Shown here: positions 15,882 through 25,623 of the stretch, in pieces
How the letters are laid out: every line of letters starts with the position of its first letter
Position numbering within the stretch: position 1 is the stretch's first letter
Assembly: GCA_963764955.1 (NCBI GenBank)
Contig: CAVXVE010000027.1
Coordinates: forward strand, 106,271-170,270
Reading direction: 5' to 3'
DNA from: Roseiarcus sp963764955
GTDB taxonomy: Bacteria; Pseudomonadota; Alphaproteobacteria; Rhizobiales; Beijerinckiaceae
DNA length: 64,000 nucleotides
The notes under the pieces: model-generated
The model's database searches: none
What the model was told of the DNA's origin: nothing
The model's input: the letters and a program-made list of their open reading frames with translations, nothing else
Translations under genes and position numbers: made by a program

Positions 15882-17864
15882 TCACCAGGGTCGGGGTCGT
15901 CCGGTGCACATCGACGGGTCGACGCCGCTGTTCTGATAGTCGAGCGGTCCGTTGACCTCGTGCTTGTATTTGACGAGCACGTCGTAACACGCCACCGGCT
16001 GGCCGGGGGGCCCCGAAAGCGGGGCGCCGACGGGAACGTTCTTCTCCAGGTCGCCGCCGCAATGCCAGCTAGCGGCGTCGGTGACGGCGCCCGAGCCGTT
16101 ATAGACTGCGGTTTGCGGATAGGGGCATAGCGGACGGGTCAGGGTGTTGGGCGACCCGGAGATGAAGGCTGGCGCCGCCGTGTTGCCCGACCCGATCACT
16201 TGGCTCGGCGCAACGCCTTTCTCGACCCAGTTGATGACCGCATTGAAGTCGGCGCCGTTCTGCGGCCACGGCCCGAGGCTGCTGTGGTTCAGAATGCCAA
16301 GGCCGCAGTGACTCACTCCGGGAACATGGAACAGCCGGTAGAATTTCTGGACGCCTCGGAACCGGTCAGACGGATCCGCATTCGCAGCGTTATCCCACCC
16401 CTCTGCGTAACGATCAGCCATCACCCGATAGTAGTTGATCACGCCGCGCGGCATGATTAGGGCGTCGTTTGCGCCGACGAAGGTGATCATTTTTCCGCCG
16501 GCTGCCTTGAATGCGTCAAGGTCGCCGAAAGTATCAGTAAGGTCAGCGACCGTATTCGACCCGGCCTGCGCGACCGCCGCGTAGGTCGTCACAGCGCCGG
16601 GAGCTGATATCTTCGAACTCAGCGCGACGTTTCCCCAGTGGCCGGGGTAAGAGGTCGGGAAAACGCCGGCGTTGTAATAAGCTGGATCCGCCAGATCCCA
16701 TCCAAACTGCACCGGGGCCAGTCCGAAGGGCACGTTTCCATCCCAGAAACTAAAGTCGGTGCCGCGATCGATTGGGAACCAAATCCTCTTGCCGGAATCG
16801 TTGCGCGGGCCGTCCCACATGGCGTTGACCGCATCGGCTTCCTTTGGCGTCAGACAGGTCGCAGTCAGCGTCGAACCGCAGAGATTGGCCTTTGCGTTGA
16901 ACGTGCAGGTCCGCGGGTCGTCGATAATGCCGTCCGCCACACCGTCATTTTTGTCGCACGCGGCGATCGCCGCGTTTTGCACGGCCGCGAGCTTTGGCGC
17001 CGCAATCACCTCCTGGGCGATATCGTACATCGCGATTTGGCCCCACATCTGCGCCGTCTGGAAACGCGTCCAGTACATCGCCGGCGCGCTGGCGAGGATG
17101 CCGTCCAATTCGTCCGGCAGCGATTGAGCCAAGGCCATCCCCTGATGACCGCCGGTCGAACAACCGTTCCAGTAGTTGTAGTGCGGCCGAGCGCCGTAAT
17201 ATAGCTCGGCGACCTTCTTCGACCAGAGGGTCTCTTGCTGGGGTCCGTTATAGACCCAGTCCTGGATATACTGGCGGTTCAGCTGGCCGAGGCTCAGGAC
17301 GCCCTGCTGGCACGAGTTGGTGGGATCGTTGTTGGGATTGCCGTGCCCGCCATCGGTGCCCGATCCGACAAAGCCGTTGGTCACCGCGCCCGTCGAATTG
17401 ACGTTGGTGTTGCCGGTGCAGCCGCCGCCGCCCTGACCCTCGGTGCGGCCGTTCCAGTTGCCTTCCACCGTCTTGAAGTTAAGGGGCGCATCAACTATCG
17501 AGCCGGTCACGCCGCCGTCGACCGAGTTGAGCGGAAGACCGACATAGATGGTGATGTTCTGCGGCGTCGGATCATGCGCGCGGGTGCTGCTGTAGCTCAG
17601 CACCACCAGGCAATAGGCCACGGGGACCTTCGCCGTGCTGGGGGCCGTGCCGGTGAAGGCGCCGGGCAGCGCGCCCGCCGATGTATTGGCCGGCACGATC
17701 TGCGCGTCCGCGTATTTGATGTCGCCGCCCAGGAGTTGGGGCCCGAGCATCGTGCATGTCGGTGGGCCATGAGCTGCAGCAAGGTCCGGCAGCGCGAATG
17801 CGCCGCCGGCGATAGCGATTGCGGCTATCAACGACAGGCGTGCAATAGCTCTTAGGCCCCGCAT
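15882..17864 (-). CDS. Secreted tannase/feruloyl esterase family hydrolase
   Basis: The 660-residue protein starts at an ATG with a strong ribosome site (GGGGAGGAA). It has a signal peptide (residues 1-31, cleaved near LAAA-HG). The nucleophile motif GCSTGGHQG places Ser236 in the tannase alpha/beta-hydrolase fold. Conserved flanks are YWNGC, ILASAPAMYWTRF, the acidic segment CDKNDGVADGIIDDPRTC and the C-terminal HVPGVSHCGLG with the catalytic His. The family hydrolyses ester bonds of gallates or ferulates outside the cytoplasm. That could feed the feruloyl-CoA-synthase-like gene at the left edge, though the two are 15 kb apart. Confidence 0.88.
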   Translation of the reverse strand: MRGLRAIARLSLIAAIAIAGGAFALPDLAAAHGPPTCTMLGPQLLGGDIKYADAQIVPANTSAGALPGAFTGTAPSTAKVPVAYCLVVLSYSSTRAHDPTPQNITIYVGLPLNSVDGGVTGSIVDAPLNFKTVEGNWNGRTEGQGGGGCTGNTNVNSTGAVTNGFVGSGTDGGHGNPNNDPTNSCQQGVLSLGQLNRQYIQDWVYNGPQQETLWSKKVAELYYGARPHYNYWNGCSTGGHQGMALAQSLPDELDGILASAPAMYWTRFQTAQMWGQIAMYDIAQEVIAAPKLAAVQNAAIAACDKNDGVADGIIDDPRTCTFNAKANLCGSTLTATCLTPKEADAVNAMWDGPRNDSGKRIWFPIDRGTDFSFWDGNVPFGLAPVQFGWDLADPAYYNAGVFPTSYPGHWGNVALSSKISAPGAVTTYAAVAQAGSNTVADLTDTFGDLDAFKAAGGKMITFVGANDALIMPRGVINYYRVMADRYAEGWDNAANADPSDRFRGVQKFYRLFHVPGVSHCGLGILNHSSLGPWPQNGADFNAVINWVEKGVAPSQVIGSGNTAAPAFISGSPNTLTRPLCPYPQTAVYNGSGAVTDAASWHCGGDLEKNVPVGAPLSGPPGQPVACYDVLVKYKHEVNGPLDYQNSGVDPSMCTGRPRPW

Positions 17865-17880
17865 GAGTTCCTCCCCTCAT

Positions 17881-17893
17881 TGAAACGATTTCA
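17881..17893. promoter_or_regulatory. Candidate operator upstream of the tannase gene
   Basis: TGAAACGATTTCA is an inverted repeat TGAAA/TTTCA around CGA. It lies just upstream of the tannase ribosome site and resembles LacI/GntR-type operators. A single copy was seen and no cognate regulator is adjacent. Confidence 0.35.
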
Positions 17894-18291
17894 CGTTTTT
17901 AGAACGAATCGAGCAAAACATGGACGATCGCTGCGCCGAGAGGCGATGTCGGTCCGAAAGCTCCCGCATGTTTTGTAGAGGGATAGCAACGCAGCGAGCG
18001 AGCGCTGCATAAGCATTGCGGATTATGACGTTTATGCACGTCAGCCCCCCACAACGTGTTCCGGTTTTAAGCGCCGCAAAAATCTTCTGATTCGGCAACC
18101 GGCGATTTTTCTTATCTTTTAAGCGGTGCGCAATGAAGTCAACACAAAAAAAACACAAAAAGGATTTGCTCCGCCGCTTTGATTGCAACGATTCCGTGAT
18201 AACTCCACCTCAGCCGCCCTGTCCCGGCGGGAAGTAGAAGTCGGCCTATTCTTCTTTCGCTGCCCAGCGGACGACGAGCTAGAATGGCGCC
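17894..18291. other. AT-richer intergenic region upstream of the tannase gene
   Basis: This 398-base stretch between tannase and mrp, both on minus, is less GC-rich than its surroundings and contains A-runs (CACAAAAAAAACAC near 18145). It presumably carries the tannase promoter. A 103-codon minus-strand frame here is basic and low-complexity with no recognisable domain, so it is not called. Confidence 0.4.
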
Positions 18292-19425
18292 CTAGTCCAG
18301 GATGCGGATGCGCGGCGCGGGCTTTGCGCCCGGCGCGCCGGCGGCGAGCGTATCGGCCACGCGCCGCGCGATCTCGAGCAGGGCGTGCGCCTGGGCGCTG
18401 TCGGGCATCGTGACGACCACCGGGCGCCCGTCATCGGAATGGGCGCGGATGGCGATGTCGAGCGGCGCTTCGCCGAGGAACGGGACGCCGAGCTTTTCGG
18501 CCTCCTTGCGCGCTCCTCCGTGCGAAAAGACCTCGGTGCGCCCGCCGCAATGGGGACAGACGAAGTAGCTCATATTCTCGACCACGCCGATGAGCGGCAC
18601 CTTCACCTGGTTGAACATCGCGATGCCCCGCCGCGCGTCGATCAGCGCCAGATCCTGCGGCGTGGAAACGATCACCGCGCCGGCGAGCGGCACGTTCTGG
18701 GCCATGGTCAGCTGCGTGTCGCCAGTGCCCGGCGGCATGTCGACCACCAGCACGTCGAGTTCACCCCACGCAACCTCGCGCAAGAGCTGGTTCAGCGCCG
18801 ACACCACCATCGGTCCGCGCCAGACCACCGGCGCGCCCTCGTCGATCAGGAATCCGATCGACATCACCTTGACGCCAAAGGCTTCGAGCGGAATGAGCCG
18901 CTTGCCGTCCGGCGCCAGGCCGGGCTTGGCGTGAATCCCGAACAGCCTGGGCATGGACGGTCCGAACAGATCGGCGTCGAGAACGCCGACGGCGAGTCCG
19001 AGCTTCGCCAGTCCGACCGCGAGGTTGCAGGCGATCGTCGACTTGCCCACTCCGCCCTTGCCGGAGGCGACCGCGATGATGTTCCTGACCCCAGGCAGCG
19101 GTTCGCTCGGCCGGCCATGCCGTCGCGGCGGCGCATTGCCCTCATGGGCACGACCGGGCGAAGCGTCGGCGACGCCGCGCGCCGACTCGGCAGTGAGCGT
19201 CACGATCGCGCTGCCGACGCCGGGAATCGCCCGGATCGCCGCCTCGGCTTCGGCCCGCATCGGCTCCATCGCCTTGGCTCGCGCCGGATCGATGGCGATC
19301 GCGGCGAACACCTTGTTGTCGCGAATGGTCACGCCGGAGACCGCCCCGGAATCGCGCAAGGAAGCGCGCCCGTCCGGGCCGGGAATCGCCGACAGCGCCG
19401 CCATGACCTCGTCGCGAGAAACCAT
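18292..19425 (-). CDS. mrp: Mrp/NBP35-type iron-sulfur cluster carrier ATPase
   Basis: The 377-residue protein has an N-terminal MIP18/FeS-assembly domain (residues 5-80). An Ala/Pro-rich linker follows, then the deviant Walker A SGKGGVGKST ending at residue 130. DADLFGPSMPRLFG, VVDMPPGTGDTQLT and VENMSYFVCPHCGG carry the family features, including the CxxC that binds a bridging [4Fe-4S] cluster. It delivers clusters to apoproteins in the cytosol. cysG lies 1 base upstream in the same direction, so siroheme and cluster supply may be co-expressed. Confidence 0.92.
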   Translation of the reverse strand: MVSRDEVMAALSAIPGPDGRASLRDSGAVSGVTIRDNKVFAAIAIDPARAKAMEPMRAEAEAAIRAIPGVGSAIVTLTAESARGVADASPGRAHEGNAPPRRHGRPSEPLPGVRNIIAVASGKGGVGKSTIACNLAVGLAKLGLAVGVLDADLFGPSMPRLFGIHAKPGLAPDGKRLIPLEAFGVKVMSIGFLIDEGAPVVWRGPMVVSALNQLLREVAWGELDVLVVDMPPGTGDTQLTMAQNVPLAGAVIVSTPQDLALIDARRGIAMFNQVKVPLIGVVENMSYFVCPHCGGRTEVFSHGGARKEAEKLGVPFLGEAPLDIAIRAHSDDGRPVVVTMPDSAQAHALLEIARRVADTLAAGAPGAKPAPRIRILD

Positions 19426-19426
19426 T

Positions 19427-20860
19427 TCAGTCCTTCCCGGTCGCCGCGGGGTTTAACGCCAAATGCGGCTCGACCTCGGAGCGCCAATCGAGCTTGTCCC
19501 GCAAAGTCACGACCGTCCCGACGATGATGATCGAGGGGCCGGTCAGGTCGGCCTCACGCGTTTTCGCGGCCAGCGTCGCCAGCGAGCCGACGACCACCCG
19601 CTGACCCGGCCGGGTCGCGTTGTCAATGATCGCCGCGGGCAAATCCGGGTCGGCGCCCCGCGCAATGAACTCGCGCGTCAGCGCGTCGACGTTGCGCAGG
19701 CCCATATAGATCGCAACCGTTTGGCGCGGTTGCAAGAGCGCCGTCCAGTCGAGATCGATTTTGCCGTCCTTGCCGTGACCGGTCACGAATACGCAGGCTT
19801 GGGCATGGTCGCGATGCGTCAAGGGAATGCCCGCATAGGCTGCCGCCCCGATCGCCGCCGTGATCCCGGGACAGACCTGAAACGGGATCCCCTCCGCGGC
19901 GAGGGCTTCGATCTCCTCGCCGCCGCGGCCGAACATGAAAGGATCGCCGCCCTTGAGCCGTAACACCCGCTTGCCTTCTTTGGCTAGCTTGACCATGAGC
20001 GCGCTGATGTCGCCTTGCGGCAGTTCGTGGTCCTCCGGCTGCTTGCCGACGTAGATGCGCTCGGCCTCTCGGCGCACCAGGTTAATCACGTTCGGGTTGG
20101 TGAGCCGGTCGTAGAGCACGACATCGGCCTTTTGCATGAGCCGAAGGGCGCGGAAGGTCAGAAGGTCGGGATCGCCAGGCCCGGCGCCGACGAGATAGAC
20201 CTCGCCGCGCGGCGCCGCCGCATTCTGGGCCTCGCGTCCGATGGCGCGGGCAAGTTCGGCCGAGGCGGCGTTATCGTCACCCGAAAGCGCCCGTTCGGCG
20301 ATCGGTCCCTCGAGGACCGTCTCCCAGAATCGACGGCGCATGACTGGCGAGGCGATCGCCTTGGCCACCGCGCCGCGAAATCCACCCATGAGATCCGCAA
20401 GGCGGCCATAAGCGGCGGGGATGGAACTTTCCAGGCGCGCCTTCAGCATCCGGCCCAGAATGGGCGAGGCGCCGCCAGTCGAAATCGCGATGACGAGCGG
20501 ACTGCGATCAACGATCGAAGGCATGATGAAGTCGCAGAGCTGCGGCCGATCGGCGACATTGACCAGAGCGCCTGCGCCTTTCGCGGCCGCGCGAGCTTCG
20601 GCCGCTAGGCGCTCGTTCTCCACCGCCACGAAGCAGAGCGTCGATCCCTTGAAGTCTCTGGGCCTCGGATCGCGAGCCTCATGGCGAAAGTTCGGAGCAT
20701 CGACGAGCTCGCGAAAATCGTCGGTGAGAGAGGTCGCGAACGTCGTGACGCGGGCGCCCGCCCGGACGAGATGCTCCGCCCGTCGCGCCGCCGCCGCGCC
20801 GCCGCCGACGACGACGGCGGCCTTGCCGTCAAGCTCGAGAAAAACCGGCAGATGGCGCAT
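19427..20860 (-). CDS. cysG: Siroheme synthase (precorrin-2 dehydrogenase / ferrochelatase + SUMT)
   Basis: The 477-residue trifunctional enzyme has an N-terminal NAD-binding domain (MRHLPVFLELDGKAAVVVGG, GGGAAAARRAEHLVRAG). A dimerisation/chelatase part follows with the STGGASPILGRMLKARLE loop. The C-terminal methyltransferase runs from about residue 218 (VYLVGAGPGDPDLLTFRALR, LRLKGGDPFMFGRGGEE, PLTHRDHA). It converts uroporphyrinogen III to siroheme, the cofactor of sulfite and nitrite reductases. Its length is normal for E. coli-type CysG. Confidence 0.93.
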   Translation of the reverse strand: MRHLPVFLELDGKAAVVVGGGAAAARRAEHLVRAGARVTTFATSLTDDFRELVDAPNFRHEARDPRPRDFKGSTLCFVAVENERLAAEARAAAKGAGALVNVADRPQLCDFIMPSIVDRSPLVIAISTGGASPILGRMLKARLESSIPAAYGRLADLMGGFRGAVAKAIASPVMRRRFWETVLEGPIAERALSGDDNAASAELARAIGREAQNAAAPRGEVYLVGAGPGDPDLLTFRALRLMQKADVVLYDRLTNPNVINLVRREAERIYVGKQPEDHELPQGDISALMVKLAKEGKRVLRLKGGDPFMFGRGGEEIEALAAEGIPFQVCPGITAAIGAAAYAGIPLTHRDHAQACVFVTGHGKDGKIDLDWTALLQPRQTVAIYMGLRNVDALTREFIARGADPDLPAAIIDNATRPGQRVVVGSLATLAAKTREADLTGPSIIIVGTVVTLRDKLDWRSEVEPHLALNPAATGKD

Positions 20861-21050
20861 GGCTCAAGGAACGCTAAACGTGATTGCGCGACGTAAAGGC
20901 CGGGTGGCGGAACGGGCCAAACGAGATATCGGGTTCACCGGGCCGCGGTTCTAGACGCTTCAGCTTCGAGATTAAAGGAAAACCACAAGTCCGGATCTAA
21001 AGCGGGAGTCTCTCTCGTCCGCTCGCCGTAGATAGACAGCGCGGTCCGGA

Positions 21051-22079
21051 TTATTCAACAACCGGGGCGGTTGCGCCAGCGGCCGCCGCGTTCTCGGCCA
21101 GCGCGCCGCGGCGCTGGCGGCGGTTGGTCGCCTGGACCGCGAGGCCGACCGCCACAATCAGCGTCGAACCATTGAACAAAGGCTCAACAAAGAACGGCGC
21201 GCCAAGTTGATTGAGGCCAGCGACCGTCACAGCCAGCACAGCAACGGCGAGCACCGTTCCCCAAACATTGACCCGGCCGGGACGGATCGAAGTGGCCCCC
21301 AGCAGAGCCGCGGTGAAAGCCGGCAGAAGATATTCCTGGCCGACCGAGCTTTGGCCGACCTGCAGCTGCGACTGAAGGACGACGCCGGCAAAGGCGGCGA
21401 GCGTTCCGGCGGCAACGAAGGCGAAGGTAATGTACCGTTTGGCCGAGATGCCGTTGAGCTCCGCCGCCCGTGGGCTTGCCCCGAGCACATAGAGATAGCG
21501 GCCAAGGGGCAGGTATTCGAAGACAACCCACAGGGTGAGGCTTACGACGAGCGAATAGATCGCCGGCGCCGGCACGATCCAGACGCTGCCGGAAATGGCG
21601 AGAAACTCCGGCGGCAGCGAGGCCAGCACCTGCTGGCCGCCGGTGTACCAGGCATTGAGTCCGTACAGAATGGAGCCTGTGCCGAGCGTGGCGATGAATG
21701 AGTTAATCTTCACCCGCGTAGTCAGCAACCCGTTCATGAGCCCGACCGTCGCGCCCATGAGCAGCACGACGCACACGGCCCCCCACCACGGCAAGCCCTG
21801 GGCTTGGAGCCCGATCGCGAGCACCTGCGATATTCCGACATTGAATCCGGCCGAGAGGTCGAACTGACCGGCGACCATCGGAATGAAGACCGAAAGCGCC
21901 ACCATGAGCTGCACCGACTTGTTGCTGAGGATGGAGCGGATATTGAAATAGGTGAGAAAGGTGTCCGGCTTCAGCAATGAAAACGCGATGACCAGAAGAA
22001 CGAAGAGGACAAGCAGACCCCATACCGAGATCGCTCGGGTGATGACGGCGCCGAAGGAGCGGGCGGCGTTCCGCCTCAC
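21051..22079 (-). CDS. Sugar-type ABC transporter permease (RbsC/XylH family)
   Basis: The 342-residue integral membrane protein has about nine hydrophobic segments, beginning with VWGLLVLFVLLVIAFSLL. It carries the BPD_transp_2 signature QFDLSAGFNVGISQVLAIGL and the loop NGISAKRYITFAFVAAGTLA. It overlaps the ATPase gene by four bases and is the last gene of the binding protein-ATPase-permease unit. The substrate is probably a sugar or polyol; it cannot be named. Confidence 0.88.
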   Translation of the reverse strand: MRRNAARSFGAVITRAISVWGLLVLFVLLVIAFSLLKPDTFLTYFNIRSILSNKSVQLMVALSVFIPMVAGQFDLSAGFNVGISQVLAIGLQAQGLPWWGAVCVVLLMGATVGLMNGLLTTRVKINSFIATLGTGSILYGLNAWYTGGQQVLASLPPEFLAISGSVWIVPAPAIYSLVVSLTLWVVFEYLPLGRYLYVLGASPRAAELNGISAKRYITFAFVAAGTLAAFAGVVLQSQLQVGQSSVGQEYLLPAFTAALLGATSIRPGRVNVWGTVLAVAVLAVTVAGLNQLGAPFFVEPLFNGSTLIVAVGLAVQATNRRQRRGALAENAAAAGATAPVVE

Positions 22080-23617
22080 AAAGTCGCTCCATGGCGAGCG
22101 GTCGAATTCCCCCCTGCCGCCGCCGACGTCAGCGCGGCGACCGTCAGGGCGTGGCCCGGAATCTCCGCCGCAACTTGTCCGCGGCTGAAGACCAGCGCGC
22201 GATGGCAGATGCGTTCGACTTCCTCGAAATCGGACGAGATCAGCAAAACGGCCAATCCTTCGCGTAGCGATGATTGCAGCAGGTGGTAGATATCGGTCTT
22301 TGCGCCGACGTCGACGCCGATTGTCGGCTCCTCGAGAATGAGGAGCTTCACATGGGCCTCCATCCAGCGCGCGAGGACCACCTTCTGCTGATTGCCGCCG
22401 GATAAGGTCGCCACCGGCTCTTCGACACCGGCGGTCTTGATCGAGAACCGCCGCACCGCGGCTTGCGCATCGCTAAGTTCCGTTGCTCGAGGAATCAATT
22501 CGAGCACGCCTCTGCCGCTCGCCGCCGGATTCAGATAGATATTCTCGCGGACCTCCAAACTTGAGGCGAGGCCCTCCTCGGCCCGCCTGCTTGACACGAA
22601 GCCCAGGCCATTGGCCATCGCTTCCGCGGGACTTGACGGCGCGATTCGCTGGCCGTCGAGGGTGAGACGCCCGGACGCCATCGGCGTATGGCTGAAGATC
22701 GCGCGGCCGACCGTGTGATGCCCCGCGCCGCGCAAGCCCACGAGGCCAAGGATTTCTCCAGCCCCAACCGAAAATGACACCGGACCCACGTGTTCGGCGA
22801 TCAGTCCAACAGCCGAAAAGGCGCTGCGATCAGAGGGCGCGGTCGGCCTCACGAAGGCGTCGCTCATCGAGCGTCCAACGATCATCTGCACCAGTTCGCC
22901 GGCGTTGGTGTCGCTCGCCTTAACTGTCGCCAGCCGGCGCCCGTCGCGAAGAACCGTCACTCGATCGGCAATGCGCAGCACCTCGTCCAGACGGTGGGTG
23001 ACGTAAACGATGCCGATATTGTTGGCGCGCAGCCGCCGCAGCGTCTCGAGCAGCCGCTCGACGTCGGCCTCGGGAAGCGCCGCCGTCGGCTCATCGAGAA
23101 CGACAATGTCCGATCTGATCGCCAGCGCTCGGCCGATCGCAATAAGCGAGCGCTCGGCTGCGGGAAGAGAAGAGATCGGCATGTCCGGATCGAGGTCGCT
23201 GCCCATGATTGCGAGCGCCTCCGCGGCAGCATTTTTCACTTTGGGCCACGATATGAGGCCAGACCACGACCGCGGATAGCCGGTCTCAATCGCGACGTTC
23301 TCGGCAATCGTCATCCATTCGACCAGCCCTAGATCCTGGTGGATGAAGGCGATTGGCAACGCATCTTTTCCCGTTTGAGCCGCCCTTCCGTCAAACACGA
23401 TCTCGCCGGAGTCCGCTTCGTAGACTCCGGCGAGCACCTTGATGAGAGTCGACTTGCCGGCGCCGTTCTGACCGAGCAGCGCGTGAACCTCGCCGCGCCG
23501 GACGTCGAAGTCGACATGATCGAGGGCAAGCGTGCCGGTGAAACGCTTGACGAGCCCGGTCATCTTGAGCAGCGGGGCCGACGCGCCATTGGGATGGGAT
23601 TGGTCAGCACGATCCAC
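22076..23617 (-). CDS. Sugar-type ABC transporter ATPase (RbsA-like, two NBDs)
   Basis: The 513-residue protein has two nucleotide-binding halves. The first has Walker A GQNGAGKSTLI near residue 50 and the D-loop segment VVLDEPTAALPEADVE. The second half carries a degenerate Walker A (GLRGAGHHTVGRAI), as is usual in RbsA/XylG, but keeps LSGGNQQKVVLARWM and EEPTIGVDVGAKTDIY. The start shown is a GTG; an ATG at 23563 is an alternative without loss of the first NBD. It energises sugar uptake with the adjacent permease. Confidence 0.88.
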   Translation of the reverse strand: MDRADQSHPNGASAPLLKMTGLVKRFTGTLALDHVDFDVRRGEVHALLGQNGAGKSTLIKVLAGVYEADSGEIVFDGRAAQTGKDALPIAFIHQDLGLVEWMTIAENVAIETGYPRSWSGLISWPKVKNAAAEALAIMGSDLDPDMPISSLPAAERSLIAIGRALAIRSDIVVLDEPTAALPEADVERLLETLRRLRANNIGIVYVTHRLDEVLRIADRVTVLRDGRRLATVKASDTNAGELVQMIVGRSMSDAFVRPTAPSDRSAFSAVGLIAEHVGPVSFSVGAGEILGLVGLRGAGHHTVGRAIFSHTPMASGRLTLDGQRIAPSSPAEAMANGLGFVSSRRAEEGLASSLEVRENIYLNPAASGRGVLELIPRATELSDAQAAVRRFSIKTAGVEEPVATLSGGNQQKVVLARWMEAHVKLLILEEPTIGVDVGAKTDIYHLLQSSLREGLAVLLISSDFEEVERICHRALVFSRGQVAAEIPGHALTVAALTSAAAGGNSTARHGATL

Positions 23618-23669
23618 GATCGATCATCCGGCCCAGCAGCCCAACAGGTCGTCGCCTACAGCCTCGATG

Positions 23670-24776
23670 CTACTTCACGCCCCAGATCTCGAGATAATGC
23701 TGCTTATAGTTGTTGCTGGGGATGAATGTGTTCTGATCGCCGCCCTCAGCGTGAATGTTGTCCTTGGTGACCAGGAACGGCGGCTGTACGAATCCGCTTT
23801 GCGGCTCGTTGTGGAACGCGCGGTTGAGTTCGTCAACCGCTTGCCAGGCCTGGAGTTCGATCGGCTCGCTGACTGTCACCACCTGATACTGGCCGCCTTT
23901 GCGGATGCGGTCGTAGGCCGAGCGATTGCCGTCGGCGCCGATCAGCTTCACCTCATCCGGCTTGACGCCGCCCGAGCGCAGCACCGGCACGGCGAAATCC
24001 CAGTCGTTGTCGCCGACGGAGGTCGCATAGAGTGGCAGGCCGAAGCGCTGAACCCAACTCGTGGTCAGCTGCGGTTGGCGCTGGGCCGCTTCGGAAGCGG
24101 GCGAGTTGACGTAGTCGAGCACCTTGCAGCCGGGACATTTATCGATCTCGTCCTTGGTCGCCATCGACTTGACCTTGGCGATCGCATATTCGTTATGGCT
24201 GAGAATAACGACATGCGCCTTGCCGTCCGAATCGGCGATCGCCCAGTCGGCTTCGGCCTTGCCGATCTCGCGCGGATCCTCCTGGATGTTGACGAACAGG
24301 TGGAGATCGGGTTGTGGGCCGGGCAAGCCTGCGGCGTGGAGGCCGACGAATTTGATCCCCTGCGCGACGCCGGCCTTGATCGGATCTTGTAGACTGGCAG
24401 CGTCGGCGAACAGGGCGATGCCGTCCGGCTTGAGCGCGATCGCCTGATTCATGCCGGCAAGCCAGGAGGTCGGGCTGCCCTTGCCGTCGATGACAGTGAC
24501 CTTCCAGCCTAGCTTCTCGCCCGCCTTCTTGATGTAGACGCCGTAGAGATGAGAAATGTCGTTCTGCTCGTCGCCCGACAGGAACACGATCTTCTTGCCG
24601 GGCTCAGGCTTCGGCGCCTTGGCCGGCCCCTCCCAGGTGGTTTGCGGACCGGCGTATTTGGCGACCGCGGCCTTGGCGTCGGACACGGCGTCCGCAATGG
24701 ACGGCGCTGCGGCGAATAGGGCGACGAGCGCAATGGCGCCGCCTAACAGGGCATGGGAATTGACTTCAACCTTCAT
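23670..24776 (-). CDS. Periplasmic substrate-binding protein (Peripla_BP_4 type)
   Basis: The ATG at 24776 is preceded by AAGGAGGAG. The 368-residue protein has a signal peptide (residues 1-30, cleaved near SIADA). The type I periplasmic-binding fold follows: GKKIVFLSGDEQNDISHLYG, SWLAGMNQAIALKPDGIALF, GDNDWDFAVP and VKLIGADGNRSAYDRI. A CPGC pair near the middle could form a disulfide. It leads the ABC operon. Its ligand is probably a sugar-like compound. It lies upstream of, and divergent from, the FGE gene, so desulfated sugars from a sulfatase are a possible substrate; that is inference. Confidence 0.85.
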   Translation of the reverse strand: MKVEVNSHALLGGAIALVALFAAAPSIADAVSDAKAAVAKYAGPQTTWEGPAKAPKPEPGKKIVFLSGDEQNDISHLYGVYIKKAGEKLGWKVTVIDGKGSPTSWLAGMNQAIALKPDGIALFADAASLQDPIKAGVAQGIKFVGLHAAGLPGPQPDLHLFVNIQEDPREIGKAEADWAIADSDGKAHVVILSHNEYAIAKVKSMATKDEIDKCPGCKVLDYVNSPASEAAQRQPQLTTSWVQRFGLPLYATSVGDNDWDFAVPVLRSGGVKPDEVKLIGADGNRSAYDRIRKGGQYQVVTVSEPIELQAWQAVDELNRAFHNEPQSGFVQPPFLVTKDNIHAEGGDQNTFIPSNNYKQHYLEIWGVK

Positions 24777-25147
24777 CGCGCTCCTCCTTTTTCGTGTTCA
24801 CGGCTTCGCGTGTAACTGGACTCATCTCGAATTACGGTCTTGCGCCGCAGCTTGCGCGAATCCCGCGCTTCGGTTTCCTCCCATGTGCGCCGACGTCGTC
24901 AGTTCCAGCCGATGCGTCGCGCCTTCAGAGATATCGTAAATCCTATGACAGGCGCATCGCACGCGAGGGCGGCTCTGAGATCAGAGGGGCCAAGCGCGAC
25001 TCCGAGCGCGCCACGGGGTCGGTCTCGTCTCAAATCAGATCATTATTGGAGAAACTATCCCGCGTACGAAACCAACGTCAATCCGCGATTCAAAAGAGCC
25101 TAATGCTTCTCCAGCCCAAGTTGCGCCAGAACGACGTGTCGTCGCTG
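24777..25147. other. Intergenic region upstream of the ABC operon
   Basis: This stretch contains the promoter of the binding-protein gene somewhere near its left end. A plus-strand open frame here is rich in Arg and Ser without any domain signal, so it is not called. Confidence 0.35.
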
Positions 25148-25309
25148 TTAGTGAGGCGATCGACCCCGTGTCCTGGCTACCGGAACTCTCGCCGAATATC
25201 TGTCGCGCACGGCTCCTATTAAAGCGACGCCGAATAGCGCGAGGGAGAGCGCGAGCATAAGCTCGCCGATGACGAAAGGCGGGCTATGATTCAACAAACC
25301 ATTTAACAT
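25148..25309 (-). CDS. Possible 53-residue single-pass membrane peptide
   Basis: An ATG at 25307-25309 with GGAG eight bases upstream opens 53 codons. They contain one clear membrane helix (ELMLALSLALFGVALIGAV) followed by a basic tail (RDRYSARVPVARTRGRS). No family is recognised. It sits alone between the ABC operon and the FGE gene. The ribosome site and hydrophobic pattern make it plausible, but chance cannot be excluded. Confidence 0.3.
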   Translation of the reverse strand: MLNGLLNHSPPFVIGELMLALSLALFGVALIGAVRDRYSARVPVARTRGRSPH

Positions 25310-25623
25310 TATTACGACTCCAACTAAAGATCGCTACGGTAAAACGCGTCAATAAAGACCGGGTTCCGGCCGTCCCCGAAAACGATGGCTTTTTGTTACC
25401 CTTTGCTAAGCTGCAGGCTCGCTACGCCAGACTTGGCGCTGGGGGCGGCGCCAATAGCGATCGCCACGAGCCTGAGAAGCAGGCGCACAGCGACTGAGCC
25501 ATGTGGGCGGCTGAGAGCGCCGCTCGCTGGTCTATTACAGCGGCGGCCGGTTTCAAGATTGCCGTTTTGAATGTGGACGCAATCCATGCCATTCCTCGCC
25601 ATCCGGCCGACCAGCAGGGCGAC
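25310..25623. other. Intergenic region upstream of FGE
   Basis: These 314 bases include an AT-rich start (CATTTAACATTATTACG) that may hold the promoters of the divergent peptide and FGE. The FGE frame extends upstream to 25501, but that part does not resemble the family. Confidence 0.35.

Noticed and set aside
17877..18188. A 103-codon minus-strand frame upstream of the tannase gene
   Set aside because: It is basic and low in complexity, has no domain, and would occupy the tannase promoter; no start signal supports it.
24794..25222. A 142-codon plus-strand frame upstream of FGE
   Set aside because: It has no ribosome site, is rich in Arg and Ser, and overlaps the probable promoter region of the ABC operon.
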